DNA of 64,000 bases from Macrophomina tecta (Eukaryota; Ascomycota; Dothideomycetes; Botryosphaeriales; Botryosphaeriaceae): NCBI GenBank assembly GCA_024180945.1, contig JAKSGN010000007.1, positions 3,720,001 to 3,784,000 of the forward strand. Direction: 5' to 3'. The notes below the pieces were generated by a model that was not told where the DNA came from, made no database searches, and was given only the letters and a program-made list of their open reading frames with translations. Each line of letters starts with the position of its first letter. The first letter of the stretch is position 1. Positions 23,206-35,235 of this stretch are shown here, one piece after another. A program made the translations under genes and the position numbers.

Positions 23206-24615
23206 TCATGATGCGTCCGAGGCCTTCCGTGGCTTACACTTGTCATGCGCCATGTGCCCGTTGCGCGCCGTCGTCCGCGTGAACTCTGCGCCGCACCGCG
23301 GGCAGTAGGACTTGGCCGCCGTGCCCGACTTTTCGCGCTGGTGCCGCAGGAGATTGCTGAACGTCGAGAACTGCCGCCCGTTGCAGCCATGCTCCCAGCA
23401 CTGCGGCTTCGGCCTCGAGTTGAGCACGCGCACCCCTCGGTCGGCTCCGAGTGCTGACGGGTCCGCCGTGCTACCTGCGCCGTACTGTGCTGCGTATGGC
23501 GACGTCGCGCCTCCGTACATGGGTGGTTGTGCTGCTGCTGCTGCCGCCGCCGCCGCCGCCGCCGCCGCTGCTGGCGCCGTGCCGTATGGGACTCCGTATC
23601 CAGTGTTGGCGCTGTATTGGCTTATCCAAGGTCAGAGCTTATGCGCAGCGCTCGTATTGGGGCTCATATCTTACCTCGAGTAGTTGCCGCCATACGGTGC
23701 GGGCATGTTGGGATGAATCGGCGGGTACGGCGACGTCTGCGCATTTGCACCTGCCATTGATGCTCCATCACTGGACACGGGCACGTAGCCTCCCGAAGCC
23801 GATGAACTTGCTATCGAGCCATGCCTAGACGGATAGTCGGCACCTGGACTGCTTCTGAGCACCCCGGGGTAGGACTGCATGTACGGAGACGGCGCTCCGC
23901 TGCTCTGCGTGTAGTTCTGGTGCTGCGGAGATGACTGCTGGGTCTGATCCGGCGCATAACCTGTTCGTTCCCAATCAGCCCCGATCCGTTCCTCTCTTGA
24001 ATCTTCTTTGAAGCGCGCGACGAGCCACCAACGTCCTACAAGGCCCCTTTCTTGCTGCTCTGCTGATGCATGCGGGCGCGAGGCCAAGGAAAGCACTTCG
24101 TCGTCTTCCGGCGGTGCCGAGGAGAGGGTCCGCTTTTTCCTCGCTTCGCCGACGATGGTGGCTCTGGGCAGCTCCGGGATGGGTCGACTTACCATAGTCG
24201 AAGTTGTTCCCGGAGGCGGGAAAGGAGCCGTACTGCGTGGGCATCATGAAGCCGAGAGAGCTGCAGAGCTGATGAGTGATGATTGCTTGGAAGTGGCGTC
24301 CGGATTGGTTGGAGTCCAGGATTACCTCATGTCTTGGGCCTCGTGGCTGGGAGGGCTGTGACAGGATTGGTCGGCAGCAGAAGGGCCAATGTCGTAGTCG
24401 TCGAGATCCAGGGACGAGGATGGATCGAGGATGTTGAGGTCCTGAAAGGTAGGGTCCAGGAGGTAGGAAGAGTCTCGCGGCGGGGTGGCCGCGGGGAAGG
24501 ATTGGCTATGAGGCGCGAAGGAGTCTCGGGAAAGGCTTGAATGGCGGAGGCCCGGGAGATCAGATTCGCAGTCGGGATGGTCTGTTTGAGCAGATGAGGA
24601 TCTGGGAGGAGCCAT
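23206..24615 (-). CDS. C2H2 zinc-finger protein, probable transcription factor
   Basis: Fungal protein of 349 residues in four exons: 24615-24326, 24260-24193, 23960-23675 and 23611-23206. The N-terminal two thirds are disordered, rich in Ser, Pro, Tyr and Gln, with an acidic patch ([16 protein letters not shown]) that could activate transcription and a poly-Ala run just before the finger domain. The C-terminus carries paired zinc modules: [20 protein letters not shown], then [20 protein letters not shown], followed by a basic tail. This arrangement is found in many uncharacterised Pezizomycotina proteins; I assign no gene name. The second exon uses the inner CTGCAG acceptor, since the one eight bases earlier breaks the frame. 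DNA binding is inferred. Long non-coding stretches flank it on both sides, as often seen around fungal regulators. Confidence 0.8.
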
Positions 24616-25883
24616 GATCGTCAGTGGGAGTTGGAGCTACCACGCCGCAATACACTTACCGATAGAGTGTATTTGATGTCTTATATCGGGAAATGTTTGG
24701 GCGATGGGAAGGTCGTGTGCTGGGAAGACAGCTAAAAACGTTTACTCTCGGACAACAGCTGCCTGCGCCATGCCCGGGGGCGAGGGTACATCATATAGAT
24801 GTCTACAACATGGTGGAAGAACCAACACTCGCCTGGTTGGCCCCGTGCGCGTGAAGGATTCGCCCCCCTGTCGGCACGCTTGGGGGAAAACCCGTGCGGG
24901 CCATAGAGGTTAGTGTGGGCATAGGACATGATGCCACCTGCGTGCCTGGCACCCGCACGGCTGTCAACGCTGGGACGGGAGATTAGTACAAGCTTTGGCT
25001 GCGCATGGTACGCTTGGCTGCTGAGCGCGTGCTTTGTCAGGGCTGCTCGAGCTGTGGTGACACGGCGCCCCCAGGGAGCGTTCTCTGCGAGCCCTGGGTT
25101 TACCGCCTATGGACCAGGGGCTTGGGACCAGTCACGCGTGTTGGTGGCGCTCAAGGCGGCTGCATTTTCTCGAGATGCGCGCAGGCGGGTCGTTTCAGCG
25201 GGTGTTTCGCTGCCGGCCCAAAATAGGGCGTCGAGGCTGCTGCTGGTAGTCGGCGACCTGGCAGACGACCCGCACGCAGGCCAAAGCCGTGGCCGGGCCA
25301 GAGCAACAGAGCCAGAACCAGCGCCGTGGCCAGTGGGCGGCGCGCGTGTCGATGATCGATCTGGGCAGCCCCGCTGCTGCTGCTGCTCTGCTGCTCCAGG
25401 TGCCTCCGGCAGGCCGCTGCGCCACCGGCCGGCGTCTTTACTTAGCAACAAAACGTGATAACCAGCGAAGCAAGGGAAGACACACCGCGCGTGGTGCTTA
25501 GCTACGGCTCTTGGCACGATGGTTGCTGCCTAGCTGCCTGCGTCGACGCCGCCCCACCGGTCTGCCCTACCCTGCCTCATCTCGCCCACCACAGCCCCCT
25601 GCCGCCGCCCTCGCTGCCCGTAGATACCGTGCCCTCGTTCGCTTTCGCATTGCGCCCAGTCTGCCGGTCCAAATCGGTGCCAGACCTGGCGCTCGGATCG
25701 ACGCTCGCCGCCGCCGCCGCCTGCTTGTCACTACCAAACGGCGGGCCACCACCAAGGCGATCTTCACACTTCCCCACTTCTTCGACCTCCTCCAGCCGGC
25801 TGGGGTAACGGTGCCAGGTCGCATGATACCGGCCGCCCTCAGCAGCATCGTAAGCAGTAGCAGGAGGAGGTCCAGCAAGCACG

Positions 25884-25962
25884 CAGCACGCAGGATGACG
25901 CAGCACGCTCAGCACGCTCAGCACGCACGCCCACGCCCACGCCCGCGCCCGCGCCCGCGCAA
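25884..25962. repeat. GC-rich short tandem repeat
   Basis: Imperfect tandem units of six to nine bases. First come gcagcacgc/tcagcacgc-type units, then cacgcc, then cgcgcc, so the array drifts from one unit to the next along its length. Non-coding as far as I can see. Confidence 0.7.
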
Positions 25963-28341
25963 CCCGTCAAACGGGCCCTTTCACCGCAGGCTGCTCGCGC
26001 AGATGACCCGCCCGGTCTGCTCACCGCAGAGCAGGAGAGAGAAAGAGAGCCTCAGCTATGCGCAACGCATGACGGCCGACGGCCGGCAGAGCTAAGCGCT
26101 GGCCGCCAATATTGCACCAATGGGAAGCGGCAGCGAGCTCGTCGATCATGTTGGTTGGTGCCGGCTGTCGCATTTTGTTGGCTCACTGCCCTCGAAAATG
26201 GGCCTCTGAGACCCTGCCGCCGGCGGGGGCGCGCGCTGCTGGGAGTTGCCGGCGCCATGGCTGCCGTCGCAGGGTTGCGTACTTTGGGGGCCGCCCTGTC
26301 GTCTCCACCCGCAGCTCTGGCACGCTATATCAGAGCCCAATTTCCAAGCATAACGGAGCTGTGCCGGACGTATTTTAACCTCATAGAAGCAAGCACTGAG
26401 CACTCCCGTCCGCCCGCGTGTCGTCACCAGCGCGGCCGCCGGTCCTCTATCCGCGTCACGCCTGCCTGCGATCGCCTGGTGAGGATGTGGCCCACTGACT
26501 GGCTCCGCGGCGTCCCCAATACGGACGGCAAGTGGAGCTCTGCTGCGCACCCTCAGCCGTAGCGCGCGGCTGAACAAGCGCAGCGCCCGCAACTGACGGC
26601 GGCCAGCGATATCAGATCGGCCCGGTTGATTGTTGACCCCAGAGGCTGCGCGCTGCTGAGGCATGGCGCGGTCTCGGGCTTCGGAGGCCAAGAGACCGAA
26701 TGCCGTGCCAATTTCAACACCAGGCCCGCGCGCCGCCTTAGACGGCCGTCGACGCCGGACTGCTCTCCTTAATTTCAACCTCGCAGCGCAGCCGTGATCT
26801 CCACGCATCCCCGCGGAAGCGCCATCAGATGCACGCAAGGGCGGCTGCCGGTGATCGACGCGTCGATAAAACGCTCGGCGTCCAAAATCTCCGTTTCGCC
26901 CACCGAGGAGGGAGTGCTTCGATGCACCAGACGACCCCCGCCAAGACGGCAACAACCACGCATCGTCTGTTCTTAAAACTCGGCTCCGAAGCTTTAGCAC
27001 CGCGCCGGCAGTCATCTGATCAGCTGTGTTGCCCGAGCTTATCGCTTTTGAGGTATTGCACACTCCATCCGCTCCCTTCGCTCGCGTCCTGGGTGCGGCT
27101 TGCTGGCAGACGCCACTTCCCCAGCTGGAGAACGCCGGGCGATCAGCCTCAGCAATCTTCATTTCGTCAGGTGCGGAGTGGCTCGCACCTGAGACAGCTC
27201 CAGGGCCTTTGTTCCGCGGAGCGCATGTGATAGGCGTTGCGTTGGCAGAGGAGCACTATTGCTGTCGTTGTCGTTGGCGGTGTCGTCGTCGTCAGTGGTT
27301 GTCGCTTTCGGCGCAAGATCGTCGGATCGTGAGCTGGGATTGACCGACAGGGGGCCTGGCGCGCAGATGAACATTGCGCAAAGCTTGCCGATTTCTGGTT
27401 GCCGCTGTAGCCCGCATCCGCTTCCACGGGGCCGTCGACGCAAGGAAGAGCACGCCCGTGCCGCGCATCTCACCACCCGACATACAAGTCGGAGCCCCGC
27501 TTCGCTTTTCTTCAAACCCACCCCAGAGCCCCCCGTCGCGTCGCGGACATAGGTCCTGCTCGCCAGCTTTGCCCCCGTCGAGCGCTCGCGAATTGCTTCC
27601 CAAATGCGCATGTTCACCTGGGCCCGCCGTGCCCCAGGCAGCAATGGCGATCATCGCAACCATCATGCCGAGCACTGGGCTTCAAATGACTGGACCACGC
27701 GCGGTACTACGGAATCTCCAGCTTCCCGGCGCGCATTAGATTTTGCTTGGCCCGGCCTGCGCCCAGCCCATGCCCCATTTGGCGACGCCTCTTTATTTTC
27801 TCTCGCTTTCTCTGACCCTTTTTTATTTCAAGTTCTCTTTCGGACTATGTGTTTGGTGATCGAAAGGAGGGGAGGATCATGCGGCTAGGAGGAAAAGCCA
27901 ATTCATCCCTCACGATCGAGCCCCTGGCCGGAAGCGTGCAAGTCTGCTGTGCAGCTGTCCTCCACAATAATGCACCCCCGCCGCCCTACCGCTGTCGCTG
28001 CCGCTAATGCACCCTGAAGCAGGCCTGCCGGGTAGCATCGGGGAACGTCGGGAGGCCCAAGATACGCGGCCCCCGCCCTGCCGTTTTCGCTGCTTGTGCG
28101 CTGCCCTGGCGAGCAAGCCTATCCCTGAGCACATGTCAGGGACCACCGGCGGGCACCGAAACCCCCGACCCTATTAAAAAAGCGGAGAGTGACAGCGAGC
28201 CGTAGAGAGGTGAACGAGCAGCCTAGGTCAGCGGCCATTCTTGCTGAGGAAAGAAAGTCATCATCGAGTGACCCAGAGGTACGTGATGGTGTCGGAAATG
28301 TCCCCAAACGATGATGCGAAATAAATGGCAAAGGAAATAAG

Positions 28342-28360
28342 AAAAAAAAAAAAAAAAAAA
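28342..28360 (+). repeat. A19 homopolymer
   Basis: Nineteen uninterrupted adenines in non-coding DNA, followed 181 bases later by a T15 tract (28541-28555), so the two could pair as an inverted repeat. Confidence 0.85.
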
Positions 28361-28950
28361 GGCGTGTGATGCCTCGTACGCTCGCGCAGCCTGGGCCCTA
28401 GGGCGGCGGGCTTCGCTCGAATTAGGCTTTGTCTTGCGCTTTTTGGGAAAGTCATGCCGTTGGTTCTTTTTGGCCGCCACCTGAATGTCAAAAGAGCGCG
28501 CGCACTGCGAGATCAGTCCATGGCCCCACGGTTTGCCCTATTTTTTTTTTTTTTTGGCCCCACAGCAAGGCGCGGTAATTCCATGATGTTGCTCTTGGTT
28601 TTCTGTCCGCGCGAGCGGCCGGCCACTCGGCCCAGCCCTTTCTCTTGTCGCTTTGTGCCATGCCTCGGGTGGAGACTGGCAAGCAGGCAGTTAACCCACG
28701 CCTGTCATTGACGGGAAAATCGGGCAAATGCACGCGCCCCATGCAATTGCCCGCATATGTCGGTTCCAACGGCGTCCTTTCTGATCCTTTTCGAAGATCG
28801 AGCTACTTTTTTTGGAGTCACGCTTGTCAACAACCAGCACATCAGCCCCCAAGAAAAAACCCGACCGCACCGTCGGCTATTCAATTCCCCCACCCCAGCC
28901 TCTCTTCTCGCCCCGCTCCCTACCAGGCGACGTCGTTGTCGAAAGGGTCG

Positions 28951-31362
28951 TTATCCCATGGCTGCGAGGGCGCGGTTGAACGTTTGCACTAGCTCCGCCG
29001 TGTCCTCGAGGCCGACGCTGAATCGGATGAGATCTGACTCAACTCCGTAAGAAGCCGCCTGTGTCCTCGGTTAGCAAGGCAGAAATTATCAGCTCGGGTG
29101 CTAACGTCTTGCAACTGCGACGCTAGACGCGCTGGTGATGCGAGATGGGCCTCGCTGCCCGCCACCCCTCATGCATCAGCCCATTAATGTGGCGCGGTAG
29201 GGCTAGCGGGCAGTATCCTCGATGCACACATGGAGCATCCCGCCCGGATGAGAGGTACGCCACCAAGCCGGACACACGCTTCATGTTTGTGTGAGAGTCC
29301 ATAGCAACCGGTAATGAGGGCCAGTAGTCCACCTCGCCTTTTTTTTTTTTTTTTTTTCCCGGTTTCTGTGCACGCCGCGTTTCGGTGCTCCGGGCATGCG
29401 TCATAGGGAAAACTTCACTTACCCAATCGAGCTCAGTAAAATGAGCTAGGATGACGTATGGTGAACTGTTCAATTTCTCAGTCAGCGCCTGGGTCTCATG
29501 TCCGGGTTTCCGAATAAGGCTACCAACCTTAAGGTAAAATTCGTGCCTAGGCTGGGCCCCTTAGCAGTGTCTAGGTGGTCAAAGAACTTGATGGCGTCTT
29601 CTGTCGAGTAGAAGGTCGCGGACAGAAGGCCGCCGTAACCGCCAGTGGGCCTCTTGCAGCGGTCGTAGTTCGCCCGCGTTGAACTGTACTTGGGATAGTA
29701 CACTTGTTTCACTGCCCCTTGTCAGTCTTTGCTTTCCCATGTCCTTGGCGCATGCATCTGTACCTTTCGGGTGCTTCATGAGAACTTCGCAGATGGCCTC
29801 CGCGTTGGAATTGATCCTCTCGATGCGTGAGACGAAGTCGCGGCTGTTGCGCTCCAAGAAAATTGCATCCTCCGGCCAGAAGTTGTCCTCGTACTCGGCT
29901 GCCCATGTCTTCTTGAGCAAGTCGTAGTACCGGCCCTTCGGGTTCAGTATCGCACTGAGCCTATTTTTAGTTGTCGCTCGAAATACCAAAACCAGCAAGA
30001 CTTACCTGCCACCCATGACATTGCTATCTCCGCTGAAAACCTTTGTGAGGCTGCTGACAACCACGTCCGCAAAAGGAAGGACGTGAATGTTGAGGAAGTT
30101 CCCGATCGTTTCGTCCACAACAACGGCAAAGTCGTATTTGTCGGCGAGTGTCCGAATGCGCTCTAGGTCAGGCGCCTTGAGGAGTGGATTCCCTGGGAAC
30201 TCACAGAAAAGCGCGAGAATCTTCTCACCGCCATCCAAAAGTTTCTCGAGCTCATCCAACTCTTCCGAGGACCCGAATCCGTAGAAGATTGCACCTGGGC
30301 CAAATTTTTCAAGGATCTTGAGCGTATCGATGTACGGAAATCCGAAGCTGACGCTCTTGTGCTGTCCTAAGGCTGCCATCAAGGAACGGTGAGTATTGAA
30401 AATGGCGCTCATGCCGGAGGGGTACAGATAGACATCATCCTCCGAAAATCCTGCCACAGCCCGAGTTCGTTCGTGATCACGCTCCAGCTTTAGAGCTTCC
30501 TCCAGATCGACGTTAGCAGTCAGAGATCCTGCGATACGCCTTCTGATCGCATACTTGGCATTTTCCGCGAAGCCCACATCAAGGTTTCTGCCGAACCGTT
30601 CCTCTACGAAGCGCAGGAAATCCTGGCCATCCGGCTCTCTAACGGGCGCTGAATGCTGAGCAGTAATATCAACAGAACCCTTTTTCTGGTACCTGCGGGG
30701 ACCCTTGCACATACGCTGTCCCGCCTGAGATTTTTCCACTAGCAATCCATCCTCAAAGGCCTTGTGGCAGTATTCTGCCCTTCTGCTGGAGACACCTTCA
30801 CCGGAATGCTGCCAGAAAGTCTTGGCAACCTTGAACCGATCTTTCGGGAAGATAATGGCGGACACTCGGGGTAGCACGCGCTCTTCGGGGTGTTTGTGGT
30901 CCGGATTCACAACCAGATCAACTACGCGGACTTCGCTCGGTCCAAGTTCAGGAGCCTGCTTGCGGAAGAAATCCACGCATCGGGAGGCGACAACATGGGA
31001 TGGGAAGAGCATGACGCTCTCGGTCGGCGAGCCATAGGTAGCTGCGACGGCATCGGCGAAGCGGACAATCGACTTGTGGACGAAGAAACTATCATGGTGA
31101 GCAATTACATGGCCACTGGTTTGGCAGCGACGCATACCGAGGATAGCCTGTCTTCATCCTTCCCAATACTTCAGGGCGGCCTTCTTCGTAGCCGATGTTG
31201 GCGTCCCATGTCGGCAGTGACACACTCACAGCCTGCAAAAGTTAGCAATGACGCCATTTCGGTGCAGTACTTTGGCGAGATAGCTGAGGGACAGACATGG
31301 GCAGTCAGCGGAGGAATAGTCTCCCCAACATCGTTTTCAGGACTAAGCGTAGAGGCAGTCAT
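28951..31362 (-). CDS. Cystathionine gamma-synthase (transsulfuration)
   Basis: PLP enzyme that joins cysteine to an activated homoserine to give cystathionine, on the route to methionine (the step done by Neurospora met-7 type enzymes). Seven exons: 31362-31297, 31232-31138, 31088-30006, 29960-29764, 29711-29528, 29465-29423 and 29058-28951, giving 591 residues, the long fungal form. Seen: [22 protein letters not shown], then MKTGYPRFFVHKSI; the PLP region [21 protein letters not shown] and the Schiff-base lysine in [16 protein letters not shown]; and the C-terminal ISVGLE-like block [16 protein letters not shown]. The first donor (GTCTGT) is weak but the only one that gives TAHAVSV. The last intron is 364 nt and contains T19. 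It diverges from UTP22. Confidence 0.93.
29339..29357 (+). repeat. T19 homopolymer inside an intron
   Basis: Nineteen thymines inside the sixth intron of the cystathionine gamma-synthase gene (so A19 in its transcript). It accounts for part of the unusual intron length. Confidence 0.85.
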
Positions 31363-31562
31363 GATTGCAGAGTGAAAGACGTGAGTGGGATGTGGGAACG
31401 GCGAATAGAAACCGACGAGTTCGACGCAGAAGTGTAATATCTCCGATGACCGGAACGCGAGTCAGTTTTGGGCCGGCATTATCGATAAGCTCTGCCATGA
31501 CCAGGGTCCCAGAAATTTTGCCTTGAGCAGCGACCGTAGCTCAGAAAACACACCCTCAGAAA
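31363..31562. promoter_or_regulatory. Compact bidirectional promoter
   Basis: Only 200 bases separate the start codons of the cystathionine gamma-synthase gene (-) and UTP22 (+). Both promoters must share this DNA. No TATA box or clear sulfur-regulator palindrome was found by eye. Confidence 0.6.
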
Positions 31563-34500
31563 ATGGCCCCCCCAGCCGTCAAACGCAGAAAGCTCAGCCA
31601 CGACTCCGACGAAGACAGCAGCGAAGGTACTATCGATCCCCGCTTTGCTACCAACGACGCTGTCTCCAGCGACGATGACGAGCAAGGCGATGTCTCGGCA
31701 GCCGCCGACATAGACATGGACGGCTTGTCGCAAGACGACGAACAAAACGAAGAAAGTACCAGCGAAGAGGATGGCGAAGAGGGTAATGGTGACAGTAAGG
31801 CTGGCAAAGAAGATGCAGCTGTCGAAGGCCCATCTAAAAGCTCGAAGAAGACGCCACAGAAGTCCAAGAAGGAGCCACGCAACGGACCACTTCGTGATCG
31901 CGACATGGCTGAATTGACAGGCGCTTATACGGGCGAGGTCTACAAGTCAAACATGTTCAAATTACAAGTGGATGAGCTACTGATTCAGATAAAGCCTAAG
32001 CATGGGAAGAAAGAGGTTGCTGCTGAGAAGGCTCTCCGTGAGCTCAAGACTATTATCGAGAAGATTCCTGCTCGGGAACCGGCTTCTGTAAGTTTTCCTT
32101 GTTTAAATTGGCTATGCTCACTCTGCAGTCATCTCATATAGACTTTTAATTGACGAAAGGAGTTTGTGCTAATCAAATACTCAGATTATAGATGCCGAGC
32201 GTTCTCTGATTAAGCAGAGCAGAGTCACGGTCCCATTTCCCCATCCTCGGCCACCGAATGACGCAAAATACACTCTGGAGTATGCGAAGCCTAGTGTGAT
32301 CAATCCAGTGGGAAGCTACCCGTTGAAGTTGAACGCTAGAACCAGCGACGAGCAACCCATTGACCTTGTCGTAGTCATGCCACCCACACTTTTCCAGGAG
32401 AAGGATTATTTGAACTACCGCTACTTCTACAAGAGGGCTTATTACGTCGCATGTCTTGCCGCTGGGATCAAAGAAACGAAGGGTTACGGCTTCCAGCTCA
32501 GTTTCGATTACCTAAACGGAAACGAGTTGCATCCCATTGTCGTTGTTCGAGGGAATGGCCAAGATGCTGATGTATTGGGCTCCAAGTACCGGGTGAATAT
32601 CATTCCTGTCGTCCCGGATGGTGTCTTCCCCGAGGAAAAAACTCTGCCTGGGAAGAACTGCATTAGACCAAAGCATACCGGCGAAAGTTCAGCTCAGCCA
32701 ACGCTGAAGCCTACGCCATTCTACAATGCGTCTATCCGCGGAGACAGCCAAGCCACAGCATACCTGAAGCTCCTTCATGGTGCATTGAGTCGAACTGAGG
32801 CCTTTAGAGACGCCTGTCTCCTCGGAAGAACCTGGCTACGTCAGCGCGGATTTAGCAGCCAGGTCCGGAACGGTGGCTTTGGAAATTTTGAATGGGCCGC
32901 GATCATGGCACTCCTGTTGCAAGGGGGCGGTCCGGCAGAAAAGCCGCTCTTTGCTACGGGTTACAGCAGCTACCAGCTCTTTAAGGGCATGCTGCAGTAT
33001 CTGGCTACACGGGACTTGGTGGAACAACCGCATTTGTACCAAGCTCCGGGCGTACAAATTCCCGGCGAAGACGGCACACCCACCTTTTTGGACGGCCCGC
33101 GTGGTCTGAACATCTTGTATAAGATGATGCCATGGGCGTATCGTCTCTTGCGACGTGAAGCTCGCACCACTGTTACAGCCTTGGGAGATAGCGCTTTTGA
33201 CCAGTTCGATTCCACCTTTGTCCTGAAGTCCGATTATCCTCTCTACAGGTTCGATGTCTTGGTAGAGATTCCGGTCTCAGCTCTTGGAATAGACCTCCAA
33301 GACGACGATCGTACTCAGAAGCTACTTAAGAGCTATCAAAAGCTTTATCGCGTGCTTAAACGTGGTGTGGGAGACCGCGCCCAGCTTGTGTCTCTAGTCA
33401 TTCCGGAGAGCCAGCCCTGGGCTATCGAATCGGCCAAGACGGCAGTGTCCGAGGATGCTCGCATTCTGATCGGCTTTCTTGTTGATCCAGCCAACGCGTT
33501 ACGAGCCGTCGACCACGGACCCGCAGCCGAGAGCAAGAAGGAAGCTGCTACTTTCCGTCAATTCTGGGGTGAAAAGGCAGAGCTCCGTCGTTTCAAGGAT
33601 GGGAGCATCCTGGAAAGTCTTGTGTGGTCTACTAAGGGTTCTAGCGCTTCGATCTTTGAGCAGATCATACGCTATGTCTTGACTAGGCACATGGGCAAAG
33701 AAGTTTCAGAAAACGCAACATTCTTCGGCGAAAATTTCTCTCGCTTGCTCTCAGGCAGTGGTCAAGCCGGTACCGACCTCTTCCTGCCTTTCCGCAAGGC
33801 ATTTGACACTCTTGAGCGGGATATCCGTAACCTTGAGGGCATGCCATTGGCTGCTCGTCATGTGTTCGCGGCCGATCCGCAGCTTCGCTACACCTCCGTG
33901 GAAATTTCTTTGGCCAACAACCGTCAGGATACCGTGCTCCCTGCGAATGTTGTCATTGAGTTTGAGGGTTCTGCGCGTTGGCCAGATGACATCAAGGCTA
34001 TTCAGATGACCAAGGTTGCATTCCTCTTGAAGCTCGGCGAACTCTTACAGGAAACTGTCGACGGTGTGGTTACTCGCGTTGGATTAGAGAACGAGGGCTT
34101 GGATCTCATGAACCAGGCCTTCTTGGATGTTTTCTATCCTTCTGGTGCAGTTTTTCGCTTGCGTATTCACCATGACCGTGAACAAACGCTGCTCGAGCGC
34201 CGTCTCAAAGACAAGAACCTCGACGCCGCATCAAGAGAGGCAACTGCGCTTGCCCTAGCAACCTATAAACGCGAGTCTACCCGTGTGCCTGCACATACCC
34301 AAGCGCTTCAAGCACTTTGTACCCGACTTCCAGCTCTATCTCCTTCCATTCGTCTTCTGAAGAAATGGTTCGCTGCTCACCTTCTGTCCTCACACTTCGC
34401 GCCTGAGCTCATTGAGCTGATGGTGGTTCGCATCTTCCTAAACCCATACCCTTGGGAACCGCCCACGAGTGCGATGGCTGGATTTTCTCGTACTCTCGCT

Positions 34501-35235
34501 TTCCTCGCCCGGTGGGACTGGCGCAGTGAACCTCTGACCGTCGACTTTGGTGGTAACATGAAGCCTGAGGAAGTCTCTGCTATCGCCACACGATACGAAG
34601 CTTGGCGCAGGATCGATCCAGCAATGAATCGCGTTGTCATATTCGCTGCTACGAATATCGACAATGAGGGCACCACCTGGACAGATCATGCACGCCCGGC
34701 GAAGGTTGTTGCGACCCGCATGAGTGCTCTGGCTAGGGCAGCAACGCAAACAATCCGTAACCAGGGTATCGCGGTTGAGCCGGTCACGCTGTTCACCTCT
34801 CAGCTTGCCGATTATGACTTCATTCTGCGCATTAACCCGAGCTTCACAAAGTCTGGCCGTGGCAAGAAGAACAAAACCTCGAAGCAACAGTTTAAAAATC
34901 TAGTGCTCCAGGCTGAGGTTGTTGAGGATGGCGTCACGAACCTTGCGGGATTTGATCCTGTCAAGCTATTCCTCGCAGAGCTACGTGAGAACTTCGGTCA
35001 CGCTGTCATTTTCTTCTTCAAGGAAGACGAAGGTGACGTCATCACTGGACTTTGGAACCCGGCGAACACGGCGAAGAGGAAGTGGAAGGTCAGGATGGGT
35101 TATTCCAGCGTTCCGGTCTCCGCCAAAGAAGGTGAGGCGGATGTTGATGCAGAAATTAATAAAGAAGGGATCTTGGCCGAGATGGCAAGGCTTGGTGGGA
35201 ACTTGGTGAAGAAGATAGAGGTCAACAGATGGTAA
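31563..35235 (+). CDS. UTP22: U3 snoRNA-associated protein Utp22 (Nrap)
   Basis: Component of the small-subunit processome. It acts in the nucleolus with Rrp7 in early 18S rRNA maturation. Two exons: 31563-32087 and 32185-35235, giving 1191 residues (yeast Utp22 is about 1240). Seen: a basic then acidic, Ser-rich N-terminal tail (VKRRKLSHDSDED), then the Nrap nucleotidyltransferase-like repeats: LTGAYTGEVYKSNMF, DLVVVMPPTLFQEKDYLNYR, FRQFWGEKAELRRFKDGSI, VEISLANNRQDTVLP, and near the end DPVKLFLAELRENFGHAVIF. The fold resembles poly(A) polymerase but the family is catalytically inactive. The exon 2 acceptor (CTCAG) joins EPAS to IIDAERSLIKQSRV in frame. It shares a 200 bp promoter with the cystathionine gamma-synthase gene. 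Confidence 0.95.

Larger units (their letters stand above)
24616..28950. other. 4.3 kb GC-rich stretch without recognised genes
   Basis: It lies between the start of the zinc-finger gene and the end of the cystathionine gamma-synthase gene (both minus). Open frames are numerous because of high GC, but all read as low complexity and none carries a known motif or good splice structure. It holds a GC-rich tandem repeat at 25884-25962, an A19 tract at 28342-28360 and a T15 tract at 28541-28555. Most likely a long promoter/5' UTR of the zinc-finger gene or a non-coding transcript. Confidence 0.45.

Noticed and set aside
25000..27900. Many long open frames on both strands
   Set aside because: High GC lengthens chance frames. 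The translations are Pro/Arg/Ala/Ser low complexity, without motifs or splice-consistent structure.
28342..28555. A19 and T15 pair as termini of a mobile element
   Set aside because: No target duplication, no coding content and no other terminal structure between or beside the tracts.
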